DNA of 64,000 nt from Brachionus manjavacas (GCA_019054805.1 JAHQIY010000002.1:7812001-7876000); one strand, 5' to 3'. Positions 1 through 11,186 are shown, numbered from the stretch's first letter. Notes: a model not told the origin generated them from the letters alone. Numbers and translations are program-made.

Positions 1-545
1 GTTGGACTTTCTCAAGCATGATCGATTGTGCAGCTTTGGGTGTGGACCACACCGGGATCGCAAATTCCAAGTGGGGTCTAACGTATGTCGTCTAGAGAGT
101 AACCGACAGGTTTCGGTCTCGACATTCAAAAGTATTTTTAAGCATACCAAGAATTGACGCTTTGCTTACGCAGACTTGAGTCTGAAACTTCCATTTCATG
201 TAGCTCTCAACATAGATGCTCAAGTCTCTTTCTACCTCTCTTTTTTCGAGATAGTGAAGAGAATCAGAATTTCGCATTGTAAATACGTGGTCGAAATTAC
301 GAATTCCTTGTCCATTACCAAATAGCATTAATTTTCGTTTTTTAGAGTTTAGTTTCATGCGCCATTAGTCGCACCATTCTATCGAGATCTGATTGCAGTG
401 CATTAATATTCTCTCTTGTTTCGACTGTTCTGAGCACTTAACTGTCTTCTGCATAGAGTTTAAAGTAGTTTTTAACAGTGTCCGGGAAGTCTTTTATAAA
501 TAATATGAAAAGAAGAGTGCCCAGTACTGAACCTTTTGACTTTTA
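1..545 (-). pseudogene. LINE reverse transcriptase fragment (C-terminal half of RT), broken
   Basis: Read on the minus strand, the stretch 545 to 480 encodes GSVLGTLLFILFIKDFPD, the RT motif B/4 region. It is followed by YAEDS, where a catalytic YADD/FADD box is expected, then an in-frame stop. Positions 358-92 continue in the RT thumb (KLNSKKRKLMLFGNG, ERDL, LGMLKNTFECRD), and after a frame change 91-1 gives VRPHLEFAIPVWSTPK and a LEKVQ end cut by the window edge. These are standard landmarks of non-LTR RTs of the Jockey/CR1 group. The D to E change in the catalytic box, one stop and one frameshift mean it is dead. The element continues to the left outside the window. Confidence 0.85.
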
Positions 546-790
546 TTAATTCTAATATGTGATTCTGAATTAGATATTAGGACCATATCATCCGAAAAGT
601 CTAAATCTTCTAAAAAATAAAGTTTAACCAGATCAAAATTTATTTTTACCAGAACAAAAAATCCATAAAAAATTAATAAAAATATTATATAATAATATAT
701 GGACTCATAAAGTCCAGTAAAATACTTTCAAATCCTCTTGCTTTAACATAATATCCTTAAAAATCTCTAAATGCAATAAATTTGACGCTA

Positions 791-920
791 TACAGTCAAC
801 TCTCGTTAATCCGGACAAGCTTATTTTCTTATATTTTGTAGGAAATTAGCGAATATCCGAGATATCGTTATCACGGAAGATAGGATTGAATTTCCGAATG
901 AAGAAAAAACATATACAAAA
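791..920 (+). mobile_element. Possible end of a pogo/Tigger-like DNA transposon
   Basis: A TA dinucleotide is followed by CAGTCAACTCTCGTTAATCC, then GGAC and, further in, TTAGCGAATATCCGAG. This is the look of pogo/Tigger terminal repeats (TA target, CAGT start, CTCGTTAATCCG core). No matching inverted end was found in the window and no transposase lies next to it, so it is probably a solo or truncated end. Identification rests on remembered family consensus. Confidence 0.4.
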
Positions 921-1349
921 AAATATTAATTGATAATATCAAAAAAAAAAACAATTCTAGTTCAAATTAATGGAAAAATTATATTTAATTATTTTTAAAA
1001 TAAAATTTTCTTAAGTTAATTACTTATTTCTAATTTACTAAGCTTGGGCTTAAAAGTTAATTGATTTAATGTGTTAACGTCTTCTTCACTCAAACAATTT
1101 TTTATTTTGTTCAACATAACTGGTTACGCTATTCAACGATGCAATTAAATATCAAATATTATTATTTGTCAAAAAAACTTCGATAGACCTTATAGGTCAA
1201 AATTAAAAAAAAAAAATTTAAAGTTAAATAAAAAAATATAGAATTATTTAAATTTGACAAAGTCAATTTTTTTTTACGACGAATTTAAATATTCAACCTA
1301 TTGCTCATACAAATTTAAGTTATTTAAATCTACAATTTTTATCTTTTTT

Positions 1350-1727
1350 TCATTGGTAATTATTAGTGTTGCATCGGTAAAATATCTTCTGTCCCTCGAA
1401 GGTGTTTTTGATATTTTGCTGAGCCCATTGTTGTTCGCTGTGTGCTGAAACTGCAGCTAAAACATCTTTGTACGAGTCATAAGTCTCCAACTTATCATAG
1501 CAAAGTCGATGTCCACGCCTAGTCTTCTTCTTCTTGGCTGCTGGTTCTTCACTGCCACTAGTATCATCTTCGCTGTCGCTTATAGCATTTGGATCGAAAG
1601 CCTTGTGGACTGTCATGACGGTGCTGGTACTGGTATCGGCGGTTACCTTCGTCGTATTGGCTGTTTCATCCATGTCAACTGGTATGGCTATACTATTCTC
1701 GAAAGTATTTACCATATCAGTTGACAC
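1350..1727 (-). pseudogene. MULE-type transposase N-terminal domain fragment
   Basis: A 125-residue frame with a low-complexity acidic, S/T-rich N-terminus, a basic KKKKTRRG patch and then YDSYKDVLAAVSAHSEQQW...GQKIFYRCN. The last part resembles the zinc-binding domain at the start of MULE-like transposases. The decayed MULE at 60.4 kb has the equivalent AWSFRN...SYRCNMVKKIGPQCSC. Here the frame stops right after the first cysteine, so the domain is cut in half and the DDE core is absent. I infer a fragment of a relative of the 60 kb element; a domesticated partial gene is less likely. Confidence 0.5.
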
Positions 1728-1936
1728 TTGCGGAGTGAATCAAGTAAAAAAATCAAAGCTTTTCCGATTTCCGATCAGACCATTTCCCAATGCCATTAAA
1801 AGCAACTAAAAGACCGAAGTTTTTTTGCTCATAATTCTCAGAATTGGTTTGATGATGACGAATTTATTTATATGAAGTTTAATTAATTAGAGTAGACTTC
1901 GAAATATATTAGGTTCCATTTAATTTATTAGTGTAG

Positions 1937-4127
1937 ATATATATAATTATACTCAAAAGGAAATTTATTAGTAATCAGGATATGATAAGTGACCATTTTC
2001 CAATCGAAACTTCCATAGCTTTCGATTACATAATTACTGTGAAATCTCTATCAAAGAAATTTAATTATAAGAAAGCAAATTGGCATTTATTTCGTGAAGT
2101 TTTAAATGTCCCAAGACATTTCTTAGTGGCTTCTGCAGGGACGATTGACGAACAAAACGAAACAATTACCAAAAATATTATCAGCTGCACAAAAAAGTAT
2201 ACCATTTCAGTCTCAAAAAGTTTTCAAGAGCAGTCTACCTCCTTTTATTGTAGATTTGATTAAAGAACGTAGGAAAATAAGAAGATATTTTCAAAAAACT
2301 CGCTGTCAAATGACAAAACAAAGATATAATCATTTAACATTGGAAATTAAAATTAGCCTGAAAAAATTTTGGAATCAAAATTGGTTTGATTTTATCAAAA
2401 AGATGGGGAAAAACCCCCTATCAAGTAGGCCATTCTGGAAAAAAATAAATAAGTTTAGATCAAAAAAAGGATCAAATTTAATCCCAACTTTAACTCTGAA
2501 CAACCAAGATTTCAAAACAGATGAGGAAAAAGGGAAATTATTTGGAAAAATATTTTCCTCAACATTCAGTCTTAATTCTGACCTCGAAAACACTGAAAAA
2601 GATACAGAAATAACTCATTTTAATTTAAAATACTTTAAGAATAATAGTCAGCCAATATTCAACGAACTGATTAGCCTTAATGAAATGATTATAGCATTAA
2701 AAAGGCTAAAAGGAGAAGCAGCTTGCGGACCTGACCTTATCCACAATTTAATGTTAAAAAACCTCCCTTTAAATTTGTTAAAAGAAATAATAGATCTCTT
2801 CAATCTTAGTCTCCAAGAAGGTACAGTTCCTAAAGCTTGGAAAAGTGCCAATATCACAATGATACCTAAGAAATCTTCACCTACACAAGACCCATCTAAT
2901 TATCGACCAATAAGCATTACAAGCTGTCTGGGTAAACTGCTTGAACGTATTATATTTTCAAGGTTATATGATTTCTTGGAAAAAAATTCTTTGCTAATTC
3001 AGGAACAATCTGGTTTTAGGAAACATCGAAGAACCGCAGATAATTTAGTTTTCCTTATCCAAAAAGTTGTCGAATCTTTTAATAGAAAGAAAAAAGTATG
3101 TTGCTTATTTTTTGACATTTCTAAAGCTTTCGACAAAGTCTGGCATGAAGGTATAATTTACAATCTGATAAAGATAAATATACCTGCCTACTTAATTTAT
3201 TGGATTAAATCATTTCTTAACTGTAGAACATTAAAAGTAAATATAAATGATCACATTAGTGATGAATTCAAAATATCTGCTGGCGTTCCTCAAGGATCAG
3301 TTATTAGTCCTTTATTATTTAGTATATTTATTAATGATATTCCTAAAAGAAATAAATCTAATAAAGAATATTCACTTCTCTTTGCAGACGATCTTGTCAC
3401 TTTTTTCATTTATAAAAAAAATGGAAATATAGAAAGTAAGATGAATAAGTACTTAGTTGAATTAGAAAAGTGGCTTTTCAAGTGGAAAATGAAGATTTCG
3501 GTTGAAAAGTCTTGCTCAATGATTTTTACTAAAAATAATAAAGTAAGTTCTGTGTTTAATTTAAAGATTTATGGGAATAGAATCGAAAACTTAAAAGAAA
3601 TAAAGTTCCTAGGTATTAGATTTGATTCTATATTAACCTTTTCTTCAATGATAGAAGAAATTAAAGAACGTTGCAATTCAAGGCTAAATTTAATAAAAAT
3701 CTTGTCGAATAAAAAATGGGGCCTTGACTTAAACACTTTAGGAAACCTTTATAAGTATTTGATTGGATCTATTCTAGATTATTCTTTTCCTTGTCTTAAC
3801 TCTCTTTCAGAAACTAATATCAAAAGGTTAGAAGTAATCCAAAATTCAGCAGTTCGTTCTATACTAAAACTAAGATATGACACTCCCTCCAACATATTAC
3901 ATAATGAGGCATATAATAAACTTAAACTACTAACAGTCTCAAATCGACTTTTTGAGTTGAGTGAGAGATATGTTAGGGCAGGACTGAGCCATTCTGTTCC
4001 ATTAACTGTTAGACTGGTGGAAGAATATAACAGAGGTTTCGAATCAAGATACATCGAGTACCCAACTCCATTGTGTAATTGCTACCTTACTATTTCTTCT
4101 TTTTTTCCTGAATCATCAAATAATTAA
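1937..4127 (+). pseudogene. LINE family A ORF2: endonuclease end plus reverse transcriptase
   Basis: This is the ORF2 of a Jockey/CR1-like non-LTR retrotransposon. The first part (to about 2260) holds the SDHFPIE motif, which is the catalytic SDH of APE-type endonucleases. The reading frame then shifts by +1 in the 2145-2263 overlap. The 660-residue frame 2145-4127 covers the RT: SNYRPISITS (motif 1), QSGFRKHRRTADN (2), FFDISKAFDKVWH (A), AGVPQGSVISPLLFSIFIND (B), LLFADDLVTF (C, intact catalytic aspartates), and the thumb with FLGIRFD and FELSERYVRAG. It ends CNCYLTISSFFPESSNN. No RNase H domain is seen. The single frameshift and missing 5' half make it non-autonomous, but the RT is the least decayed in the window, which suggests recent insertion. 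The first methionine at 2145 is an artefact of the frame break. Confidence 0.9.
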
Positions 4128-4312
4128 AATATGTATTCTGTTACTCTCTATCAAAATTTATCTAATTTTAATTTTAATATTTATCTACTTTTTATTTTTA
4201 TTTTATTTTATTTAACTTTATTTTAATTTTTTATTTATTTTTTTTTTTTTTTTTTTTTTAATCTGAAGGAGCTCTAGCTCGGTACAGATATACAAATAAA
4301 TAAAATAAAAAA
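1937..4312 (+). mobile_element. LINE family A, copy 1 (5'-truncated non-LTR retrotransposon)
   Basis: The element starts inside the endonuclease domain (KFISNQDMISDHFPIE), carries a nearly complete RT frame, and ends in a T-rich 3' region with GAAGGAGCTCTAGCTCGG, then a tail ending AATAAATAAAATAAAA near 4312. Related 3' ends occur at about 9120 and, inverted, at about 54010, which defines a repeat family. The 5' end is truncated, as usual for target-primed reverse transcription. The 3' hairpin GAGCT-CTA-GCTC is a candidate RT recognition element (inference). Confidence 0.85.
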
Positions 4313-4693
4313 ATTTATTAGATGAAGAATTAATATTAATTAGATGACGAATTGGAAATATACTAGTGAGGGTAGGAAATGATAGTCATAAATAATTTGT
4401 TTTTTTTTATAAACAGTTTGTATAGAGTCAATATTAATAGAGTTAATAAGCGGAGACGTTTTGGCAAATTTTGAAACTCCTATTGATTCCGAATGTTAAA
4501 TTTATTCAATCGCGTTTGGCTGATGTGAAGCATCTCAAGTCCATACTTGAATATTGATTGACAAAATTGTTTGTAAATGAAACCAATAGTTTTGGGATTC
4601 AACCCACCAGGTTTGCTACTAAAACCATTTAATGAGTAAAATAAGAGACTGAGAAGTCTTTTAAACTCTGAAACACTAATCTCTGAAACTTTG
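4313..4693. other. Intergenic, no gene recognised
   Basis: AT-rich sequence between the LINE tail and the palindrome. The stretch 4450-4620 is less biased in composition and may be old repeat debris, but no frame or known motif supports a call. Confidence 0.5.
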
Positions 4694-4758
4694 ATGCCAA
4701 GAGATCATATAAAAAGTGTTTCAGAGTTTGAAACACTTTTTATATGATCTCTTGGCAT
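4694..4758. repeat. Perfect palindrome, 30-bp arms and 5-nt loop
   Basis: Arm 1 (4694-4723) begins ATGCCAAGAGATCATATAAA and ends GTGTTTCA. Arm 2 (4729-4758) is its exact reverse complement, and the loop is GAGTT. A 38-bp part of arm 2 with its flank (4734-4771) recurs at 6449-6486 upstream of the EF-hand gene, where it carries the TATA-like box ATATAAAAAG. The structure therefore looks like an inverted double copy of a promoter fragment. Confidence 0.9.
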
Positions 4759-4771
4759 ATTTTTTCTATAA

Positions 4772-5845
4772 CATTTGTGAATTTTTTTCTCAATAAATTT
4801 TAACTTATACTCTCGGTCGCCTACAGTGAAACATAAATATTCAAAATTTATATGAAACTATATTATAAAAAAAATTCAGATCGCTTATTTAACTCATAAT
4901 AAAAAGATTTTATTTTTCATTGAATATTTTAAGTCAAAATTGTTGAACCTGATGTTTCGAAACACAACTTCTAGTACTACAACTTCTACTAAATTTGGTA
5001 ATCTTAAATTAAGCCTCCTAACAAAAGTTTATTTTATAAATCTAAGTTTTGAATTTTTTTCAAATAATTATCATCTATAAATATGTATCTTTAATGTCCG
5101 ATTTGTCATCAAAATGCAGTAGCTAACAATAATTCAAATAAACGAAATGATGATTATAAAATCCAACAAAAATTTGATATTTTTTTCATTTTTTCTCTTT
5201 CCAAATTCAGCGCTAAGAGTCTTTTTAAATTGTACTATTATTTAATTCATTTTGTTTGCTAATTTTTTCAATTAAATTTTAGAAATTTTCTTCTTATGCC
5301 TCTTTCATTTTTTCTTTTTATTGTTAAGATTGTTGATTGACATTTGAAAATATTTTACCTCTTTTAGAACCATTTAATAGCCTATTTTTAGAGCATAATC
5401 TTTTGGACTCTCCAATTCACTTTTGTATATCAAATTTATTTTTATGGTTTTCAATTTTTTGGGTTCTTATTTTTTGATTATACTGTAAATTGAGTAAATT
5501 CTATCGAAATTCAAAGAAATTTAAAATAAAATGCGAGAATTTTATAATAACAAATATTTTTTTTTGAAAACCATTTTTCCAGCTCTTTAGAATTAAATTC
5601 GTGAAATTTTATTTTTTAAAAATTTTTTAATAGATTTCTGCTATTTAAAAATGTTCTATTCTAAAAGTCAGTCCTCCTTTGATCCTTCATCTTTATTAAT
5701 AAAAAATTTTTCTGACCTTTTTTAAAATTAAAGAAACTTTAATGTCCCTGTGTTTTTTATTCAATAAAAAAATCTTATCGTGATTTAAAATTTTATTAAA
5801 AAAAAAATCAAAATCCACTTTTAAATCCCAGATAAATAAATAAAT
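4772..5845. other. Intergenic and 3' flank, no gene recognised
   Basis: Very AT-rich sequence with no frame of note. The last few hundred bases are the 3' flank of the minus-strand EF-hand gene. Confidence 0.6.
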
Positions 5846-6423
5846 TCAGGCATCTAATCCCAAATTGAGTACATGGCCTGGCTCTTCACTTGCCAAAAAC
5901 TTTTTGATAAACTCTATAAACAAATTATAGTCCATTTTCTTGGCGCCATTTTCTGTAATGAAATCAAAAGCTTTTCCCACAGCTTCAGCATTTATATCCC
6001 ATATGGACAACATGGCTTTGAATTCTTCTTTGGAAACATTTTTGTCATCCAAAAACTCGTTGGCTCTAAACATATATTTGTAGAGACTCTCGAACCACGT
6101 AGGCAAAGTTCCTATTTCTTTTAAATGCAAAACAATGTCATTCATCACATCGAGCCACTCATCTAAATCAATAACACCGTCCTGATTCGCATCGCCAACC
6201 TCACATAAATCCCAGAAATATTTCTGAAAATCTTGCTCGATTCTTCGTCTTACTATTTTTAGACGTCCATTTTTTTCCGCCTCTTCTCTCGGCAAGATAA
6301 CTTCCGCAGCCGCCAAAAAGTCGTCCCACGATATTATTCCATCATTGTTGTTATCTTTAATAATAAACAAATCAAAAATGGAACTAAAATTTAACTTTTT
6401 TACCAAGTGTCAAGCTGTACCAT
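5846..6423 (-). CDS. Calexcitin/sarcoplasmic calcium-binding-like EF-hand protein
   Basis: A small soluble calcium-binding protein, probably a cytosolic calcium sensor or buffer. The continuous frame (6406-5846, about 186 residues) has two good EF-hand loops, DNNNDGIISWDD near the N-terminus (Asp at position 12) and DANQDGVIDLDE in the middle, followed by two degenerate ones around FLDDKNVSKEEF and ENGAKKMDYNLF. The spacing, the LPTWFESLYKYMF segment between hands 2 and 3 and the C-terminal GHVLNLGL resemble invertebrate calexcitin. The usual family length is about 190. The frame has no ATG: it opens with TTG after an upstream stop. An ATG at 6423 starts MVQLDT one base out of frame, and one extra base would join it to LVKKLNFSSIFDLF. 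So there is a 1-nt deletion or sequencing error, an extremely short intron, or an unseen upstream exon. Confidence 0.8.
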
Positions 6424-6448
6424 TTTCTGAGCTTTTTGTTCAAAGTCT

Positions 6449-6486
6449 CACTTTTTATATGATCTCTTGGCATATTTTTTCTATAA
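6449..6486 (-). promoter_or_regulatory. Candidate core promoter of the EF-hand gene (TATA-like box)
   Basis: On the minus strand, CATATAAAAAGTG (TATA-like box at 6460-6451) lies about 30 nt upstream of the ATG at 6423. The same 38 bp occur at 4734-4771 inside a perfect palindrome. Position relative to the gene suggests a core promoter; the duplication may reflect local inverted duplication. Confidence 0.45.
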
Positions 6487-7127
6487 ATTCTTAAATTCGA
6501 AAAAAGATAAATGAAAATAAACTGAAAATTTATTTGGTATTTATCTTAGTCTTAGAAATAGTAGGCTTTGAGTTTAGCTTAAGCAATGGCTGGAGTAATA
6601 ATAACGCTTTTATCGAATGATATTTATTAATGCTAGATTTTTGTGCTGACTAAAGCGCATTGTTTTCTTTTAATCAATATATTTTGTTACTTATCGGTAT
6701 GCAATGGTTGGGTTAATAATCTGAGAGTGATGTTTTTATTTTGCGTTTCTATATTCAAATTAATATACTAAATAAAAATTATGACTTGGCTAATCTAAAG
6801 CTAGATTCCATTTACTCAAAGCTTCTAATTTTGATTGAACTTTAAATTTAGATCAAATACGATAAATACGCCCAATTTTACGAATCTTTGTTATAAACAA
6901 TATTTAGATAAATCAAATGAAATTTTTGAAGCCTCCAGGTTGATTCCATCAATCTTAATTATAAATAGTTCTGCTCTCTTATTATCATTTAAGTCAGACT
7001 GTTGGCTGGATTTTATTTTAGATTATTCAGTGATTTTTATTAAACCTCATTAAGAGTTTAGAATAAAATGATGAAAACTTGAAAAAAAAAAAACCGTCCT
7101 CGCTATGCTGAAAAAAACTTTCAAATT
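6487..7127. other. Intergenic, no gene recognised
   Basis: AT-rich. A 72-codon open frame at 6835-7053 shows no recognisable domain and normal AT-rich codon noise. Two similar segments near 6585 and 6700 (GCAATGG(C/T)TGG...TAATAAT) hint at an old duplication. Confidence 0.4.
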
Positions 7128-8268
7128 TTGGACCCTACAGACATTTCGAAACTATATATTGCAGTTGTAAAAATTAGCCCAATTTTTCTTAATTGGATTA
7201 GGAGTTTCTTGAACGGTCGATCATTTGAAGTTTTCATAAATGAATCAAAATCCAGTACTAAGCAAATCTACTGCGGTGTACCGCAAGGTAGTTGTCTGTC
7301 TCCAACCATTTTTATTCTCTTTTTTAGCGACATAATAAAAGAACTACCCGAAAATATAAAAGTAGCTCTTTTCGCCGACGACCTGTGCAAATGGATATCA
7401 TGTCTCTCCATCAAATGAAATTGAGTTTTATTTACAAATAGCTACAGACAAAATAAATGAATTTTGCAACACATGAGGTTTCAATATCAACAAATCCAAA
7501 ACATGCCACACAACTTTTACAACAGCTGGACTATTTTATCAAATACAAGCTTAGCCTTAAAATCGAAAACTAAGACATTCCACTCGAACCAAACCCGACT
7601 TTTCTCGGCATCAAACTTGATCCGAAGCTATCGTTTAAGCCACATCTTGAACAACTAGGAAAAAAATTAATACCCAAAACAAACCTCATACGAAGAATAA
7701 AAAACTTCAAATGGTCAAACTCAACTAAATTGAATCTAACACTTTATAAGTCTCTAATTAGATCAATATTCGATTACTGCTTCATCATTCTAAACGTCGG
7801 AACAGGAAAAATAAAGACCTCTCTTCAAAAAATCCAAAATAAGTTGTTAAAAATAATTAAACACTTCCCAATTAAAACTTCAACCAAATCGAAACATAAA
7901 ATTCTAAAGCTGGAAACTATTGAGGAAAGGTCAAATAGCCTATTTATAAAATTCCTAACGAATTAATCCAAACAAGAATTGATAGCAAAAGAAATTCATG
8001 AATACATGTCAACACGGCAATCAAGCACAAACAAAAAATTCGAGACGCCATTGGACGCATTTAATAGACTAACAAACTGTACATAGAATTGTAAATGTTG
8101 AATGAACACATTTTTTCTACCCATTTTAAACCATTTTAAACCATTTTCGAACTTTTTTTTTTCCTTTTTTAATCAATGCTTTGTAACAATTGGGTTTAAA
8201 CGAAGGCGAAAGCTATTCGGACGAACCTGGGGTCCGCCCCAAAGTATTTTTTTAATAAATAAAATAAA
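7128..8268 (+). pseudogene. LINE family B reverse transcriptase remnant with 3' tail
   Basis: Positions 7128-7418 encode LNWIRSFLNGRSFEVFIN, GVPQGSCLSPTIFILFFSD (motif B) and VALFADDLCKW (motif C). The frame then shifts. The next pieces read INEFCNT, INKSKTCHTTFT, then PNPTFLGIKLDPKLSFKPHL, and 7730-7966 gives LYKSLIRSIFDYCF...LQKIQNKLLKIIKHFPIKT, the C-terminal part. The 3' flank at about 8205-8268 holds a short hairpin (CGGAC...GTCCG) and ends in AATAAATAAAATAAAT, a LINE-type tail. The RT differs clearly from family A, so this is a separate family. Several frameshifts and stops make it inactive. Confidence 0.82.
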
Positions 8269-8553
8269 TATTGCAGTTGTAAGACCACACTTGGAATATG
8301 CCATAACAGTGTGGAGTCCTTGTAAAAAAAAGGATATAGCAGTGCTTGAAAGAGTTCAAAGACGAGCAACTAAACTGGTAAAGGTCTTAAAGGACTTGCC
8401 GTACGATTGCAGACTCAAAAAGCTAGACTTGACAACACTAGAGAAAAGAAGACAAAGAGGTGACTTAATTGAGTACTTCAAAACAAGTAATGGACTAAGT
8501 AGAGTGGACTGGCACAACCCGAATAAGTTGATAAGTTCCATTACAGTCGCTTA
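8269..8553 (+). pseudogene. LINE RT C-terminal fragment
   Basis: Encodes AVVRPHLEYAITVWSPCKKK, LERVQRRATKLVKVLKDLPY and TTLEKRRQRGDLIEYFKTSN, the conserved C-terminal block after the RT thumb in this LINE superfamily. It is only about 95 codons long, abruptly starts after the family B tail, and lacks all catalytic motifs. It is closer to the fragments at 1-545, 20.9, 34.2 and 42.9 kb than to family A. Confidence 0.8.
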
Positions 8554-8624
8554 ATCTAATAGAATATCATTCTATAAATGGGGTTTAAAATAAAAAAAAT
8601 TAGGTAATCTTTAAAAGTCTTTGT

Positions 8625-9432
8625 CAGGATCAATCTTGGATTATTCTTTTACTTGTTTACATTCATTCTCAGAAAATAACATCAATAAAATACAAGCTAT
8701 TCAAAATTCAGCAGTTGGAACTATTTTGAAGCTGAAATATGATAATCCCTCCAATATTATGCACCAAAAGTGTTTAGTAGTTGTTTAGGAGTTGAGTGAG
8801 AGATATTTCAGGGCACGATTGAGTCTTTCTGTTCCATTTGTCGACAGACTGGTCAAAGAATATGGAAAAGGTTTTGAATCAAGATTAATCGAATATCCAA
8901 CTCCATTGTGTAATTGCTGCTTAACAATTTCCTCTTTTTTTCCTGAACTATCAAATATTTTAACATGTCTAACCTCTAGCTTTTAAACTTAACGTTTTTA
9001 ATTTTCTTTCATTATTTAGACTCATTTTTCCTTTTTTTTCTTTTAAATATTTCTTTTATTTTATTCTATCTTAATTAACTTTATTTTTAAGTTTTTTTTT
9101 TTAAAGTTTTTTTTATTCTGAAGGAGCATTAGCCCGGTACAGATCAGACTTGTTTATAAGTCAAGTTTTAAGTCTAAGTCATAAAAATTGTTATCAATAC
9201 CTGCTTCATCTGGACCAGTTGAAAGAATTATTTTCTAAATTTGGTTATATTTTCAGAGCACATAGGTCAAGATTAACGGCTAGGAATTTGGAAGGAACTA
9301 TTTTATTGGTATCAAATATGAATTTATTAAATCATAGACTTTACTTAAAAAAAAAATTCAAGTCATTGACTTGACTTAAGACTTGTAACTTAAAAACAAG
9401 TCTGGTACAGATTTACAAATAAATAAATAATA
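8625..9432 (+). pseudogene. LINE family A, copy 2 (3' end only, split by a MITE)
   Basis: Encodes the C-terminus of the family A RT with damage: LDYSFTCLHSFSENN, IQNSAVGTILKLKYDNPSNI, then LSERYFRARLSLSVPFVDRL and EYPTPLCNCCLTISSFFPEL. This matches copy 1 (ISSFFPES) residue by residue over long stretches. The 3' end GAAGGAGCATTAGCCCGGTACAGAT is interrupted by the hAT-type MITE at 9145-9404 and resumes with TTACAAATAAATAAATAA. Confidence 0.85.
9145..9404. mobile_element. hAT-type MITE, 260 bp, with 8-bp target duplication
   Basis: Ends are CAGACTTGTTT at 9145 and AAACAAGTCTG at 9404, an 11-bp perfect terminal inverted repeat that continues imperfectly for about 35 bp in AAGTC-rich sequence. 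It is flanked by GTACAGAT at 9137-9144 and GTACAGAT at 9405-9412. An 8-bp target duplication and a CAG start are hAT hallmarks. It sits in the 3' end of LINE family A copy 2, whose uninterrupted sequence is seen in copy 1, so this is an unambiguous insertion. It encodes no protein; the small frame inside is chance. Confidence 0.9.
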
Positions 9433-11186
9433 TTCTTTAAATTTTTTTCCATTTTGTGTTTTGTTTTTATTTAAATTTTACCCCATCTTTGTATTTTTAA
9501 GAATCAATCAATAAAATTTAATTAGTCTTAAATCTAGTTTTTATTCTTGAAAATGAATCAACTAAAAATTCCCAGACACAAATTTTTAAGATTTAAAAAA
9601 AATAAAAATTCAACTATGGTTCTCACCTTTTTTTCTTGATTTTATTTGCAATTATAATTAACAAATAATTCAAGAAATATCACTAGAAGTTCAAATTAAC
9701 ATAGGTTCAGTCACTATGAGCCAGAGTTGTTTTTAAGTCATAATTTTTTTGGTTTAAATGACATATAGAATTAAATGGAAATTTTGAGTAACCTCTGGAT
9801 ATTTTGATATTTTTACTATGAAAAAGTGAAAACAATTGAATTTTCTGAGGAATCTTTTTATTTCAATCGATCTTCACTCATCAACAGGCTCTAAACATTC
9901 ACCATGAAATGCAGAGAGACCCGTTTATTTTTTTCCCCTGGCGCAGATGGTATTTTCGATCCTCTGGAAGTAAAAATATACAGGAATACATATTAGAGTT
10001 GGAAATTTAAATATTTATGAAAAAATTAAGGTTTTAGTAACAAATCAAAAATATCAGTTTATAATTTTTTTACGTATCAACTAAATTTTTAACTCAAATT
10101 TTTTTGTAAGTTCGACTCTCTTGAATCTTTAATAAATTGAACTGGAACAAACTCTTTACGGAATTAGTTTGCAGATTTTTTGCAGATTCTCTTGAAGCCA
10201 TAAATTTAAGAAAATCATAAAATTTTTGGTAGTATTAAATAAAATTTCACAAACAAAATTTTTTCTAGTCAATTTTTAAAATTAAAAAATTATATAAGTT
10301 TAATTTACATTTTTTAAAAACGATACAGACTAATTTTAAACTGTGAATGTATTTTTTTAATTAAAAAACTGATGCGAATTTGATCATTTTTTTTTATAAA
10401 TTTTAATTTTATTTTTTGCATCAATTTGCTAAAAAAAAACAAAGTATTCTTCAATCTTTAATTAAATTTAATTTTCAAAAAATAAATAAAAATTTAATTA
10501 TAAATAAAGTAAGATGTAACAATTAAAACAAAACTCAATTTTTTTCTTTCCAAAAGAACATTTCTAAACAAAAATTTTTTAATTCCATTTTTTTTATATT
10601 TATTAAACAAGATATGAATATTTGCAAATTCATAAAACTTGCATCTAGGTCACATATAAAAAATAAATAAAACTTAATAAACAAGCCGAAAAACTTTCTT
10701 TAGAGCGATTCCAAAATCCATATAATATCTAAATCAATATTTATGTACATGATTACTAATATTAAACCTTATAACACGGTTACAGTACAAAGAGGACGCT
10801 TTTAAAATAAATAAAATAAATGAAAACCGCATTTTACTTTATTAATTTGAATCAATTCGCTCTTTAAAGACTGGCTTTAAGATTCTCAATTAATGCAATT
10901 TTTTATTTTTTATTTACATTTAGAAAAAGGTTTAAGTATTCAATTAGGATCTTTTTGTTTGTAAATGAATTCTTTGGCTTTTAACTAGATTTTAGCAGCA
11001 ATCTTAAGTTCTTCAAACATAAAAATTTCGAAGAAAATTAAATCTTGAGTAAATCTTTAATTTTAAATAAATAATTAGCTTAACGATCAAGAAAAATTTA
11101 ATTACTAAAACTATTACTCCTTGGAAATTAGGTGAAAAAATATTTTGAAGTGATTGATGTTAGAATTATTGAAATCGATCAAGAAA
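9433..11186. other. Intergenic, no gene recognised
   Basis: About 1.75 kb of AT-rich sequence without any frame above 60 codons, recognisable repeat end or RNA gene. A patch at 9880-9970 is less AT-rich but unexplained. Confidence 0.6.

Noticed and set aside
9150-9374. 74-codon frame
   Set aside because: Lies entirely within the 260-bp hAT MITE, which is non-coding.
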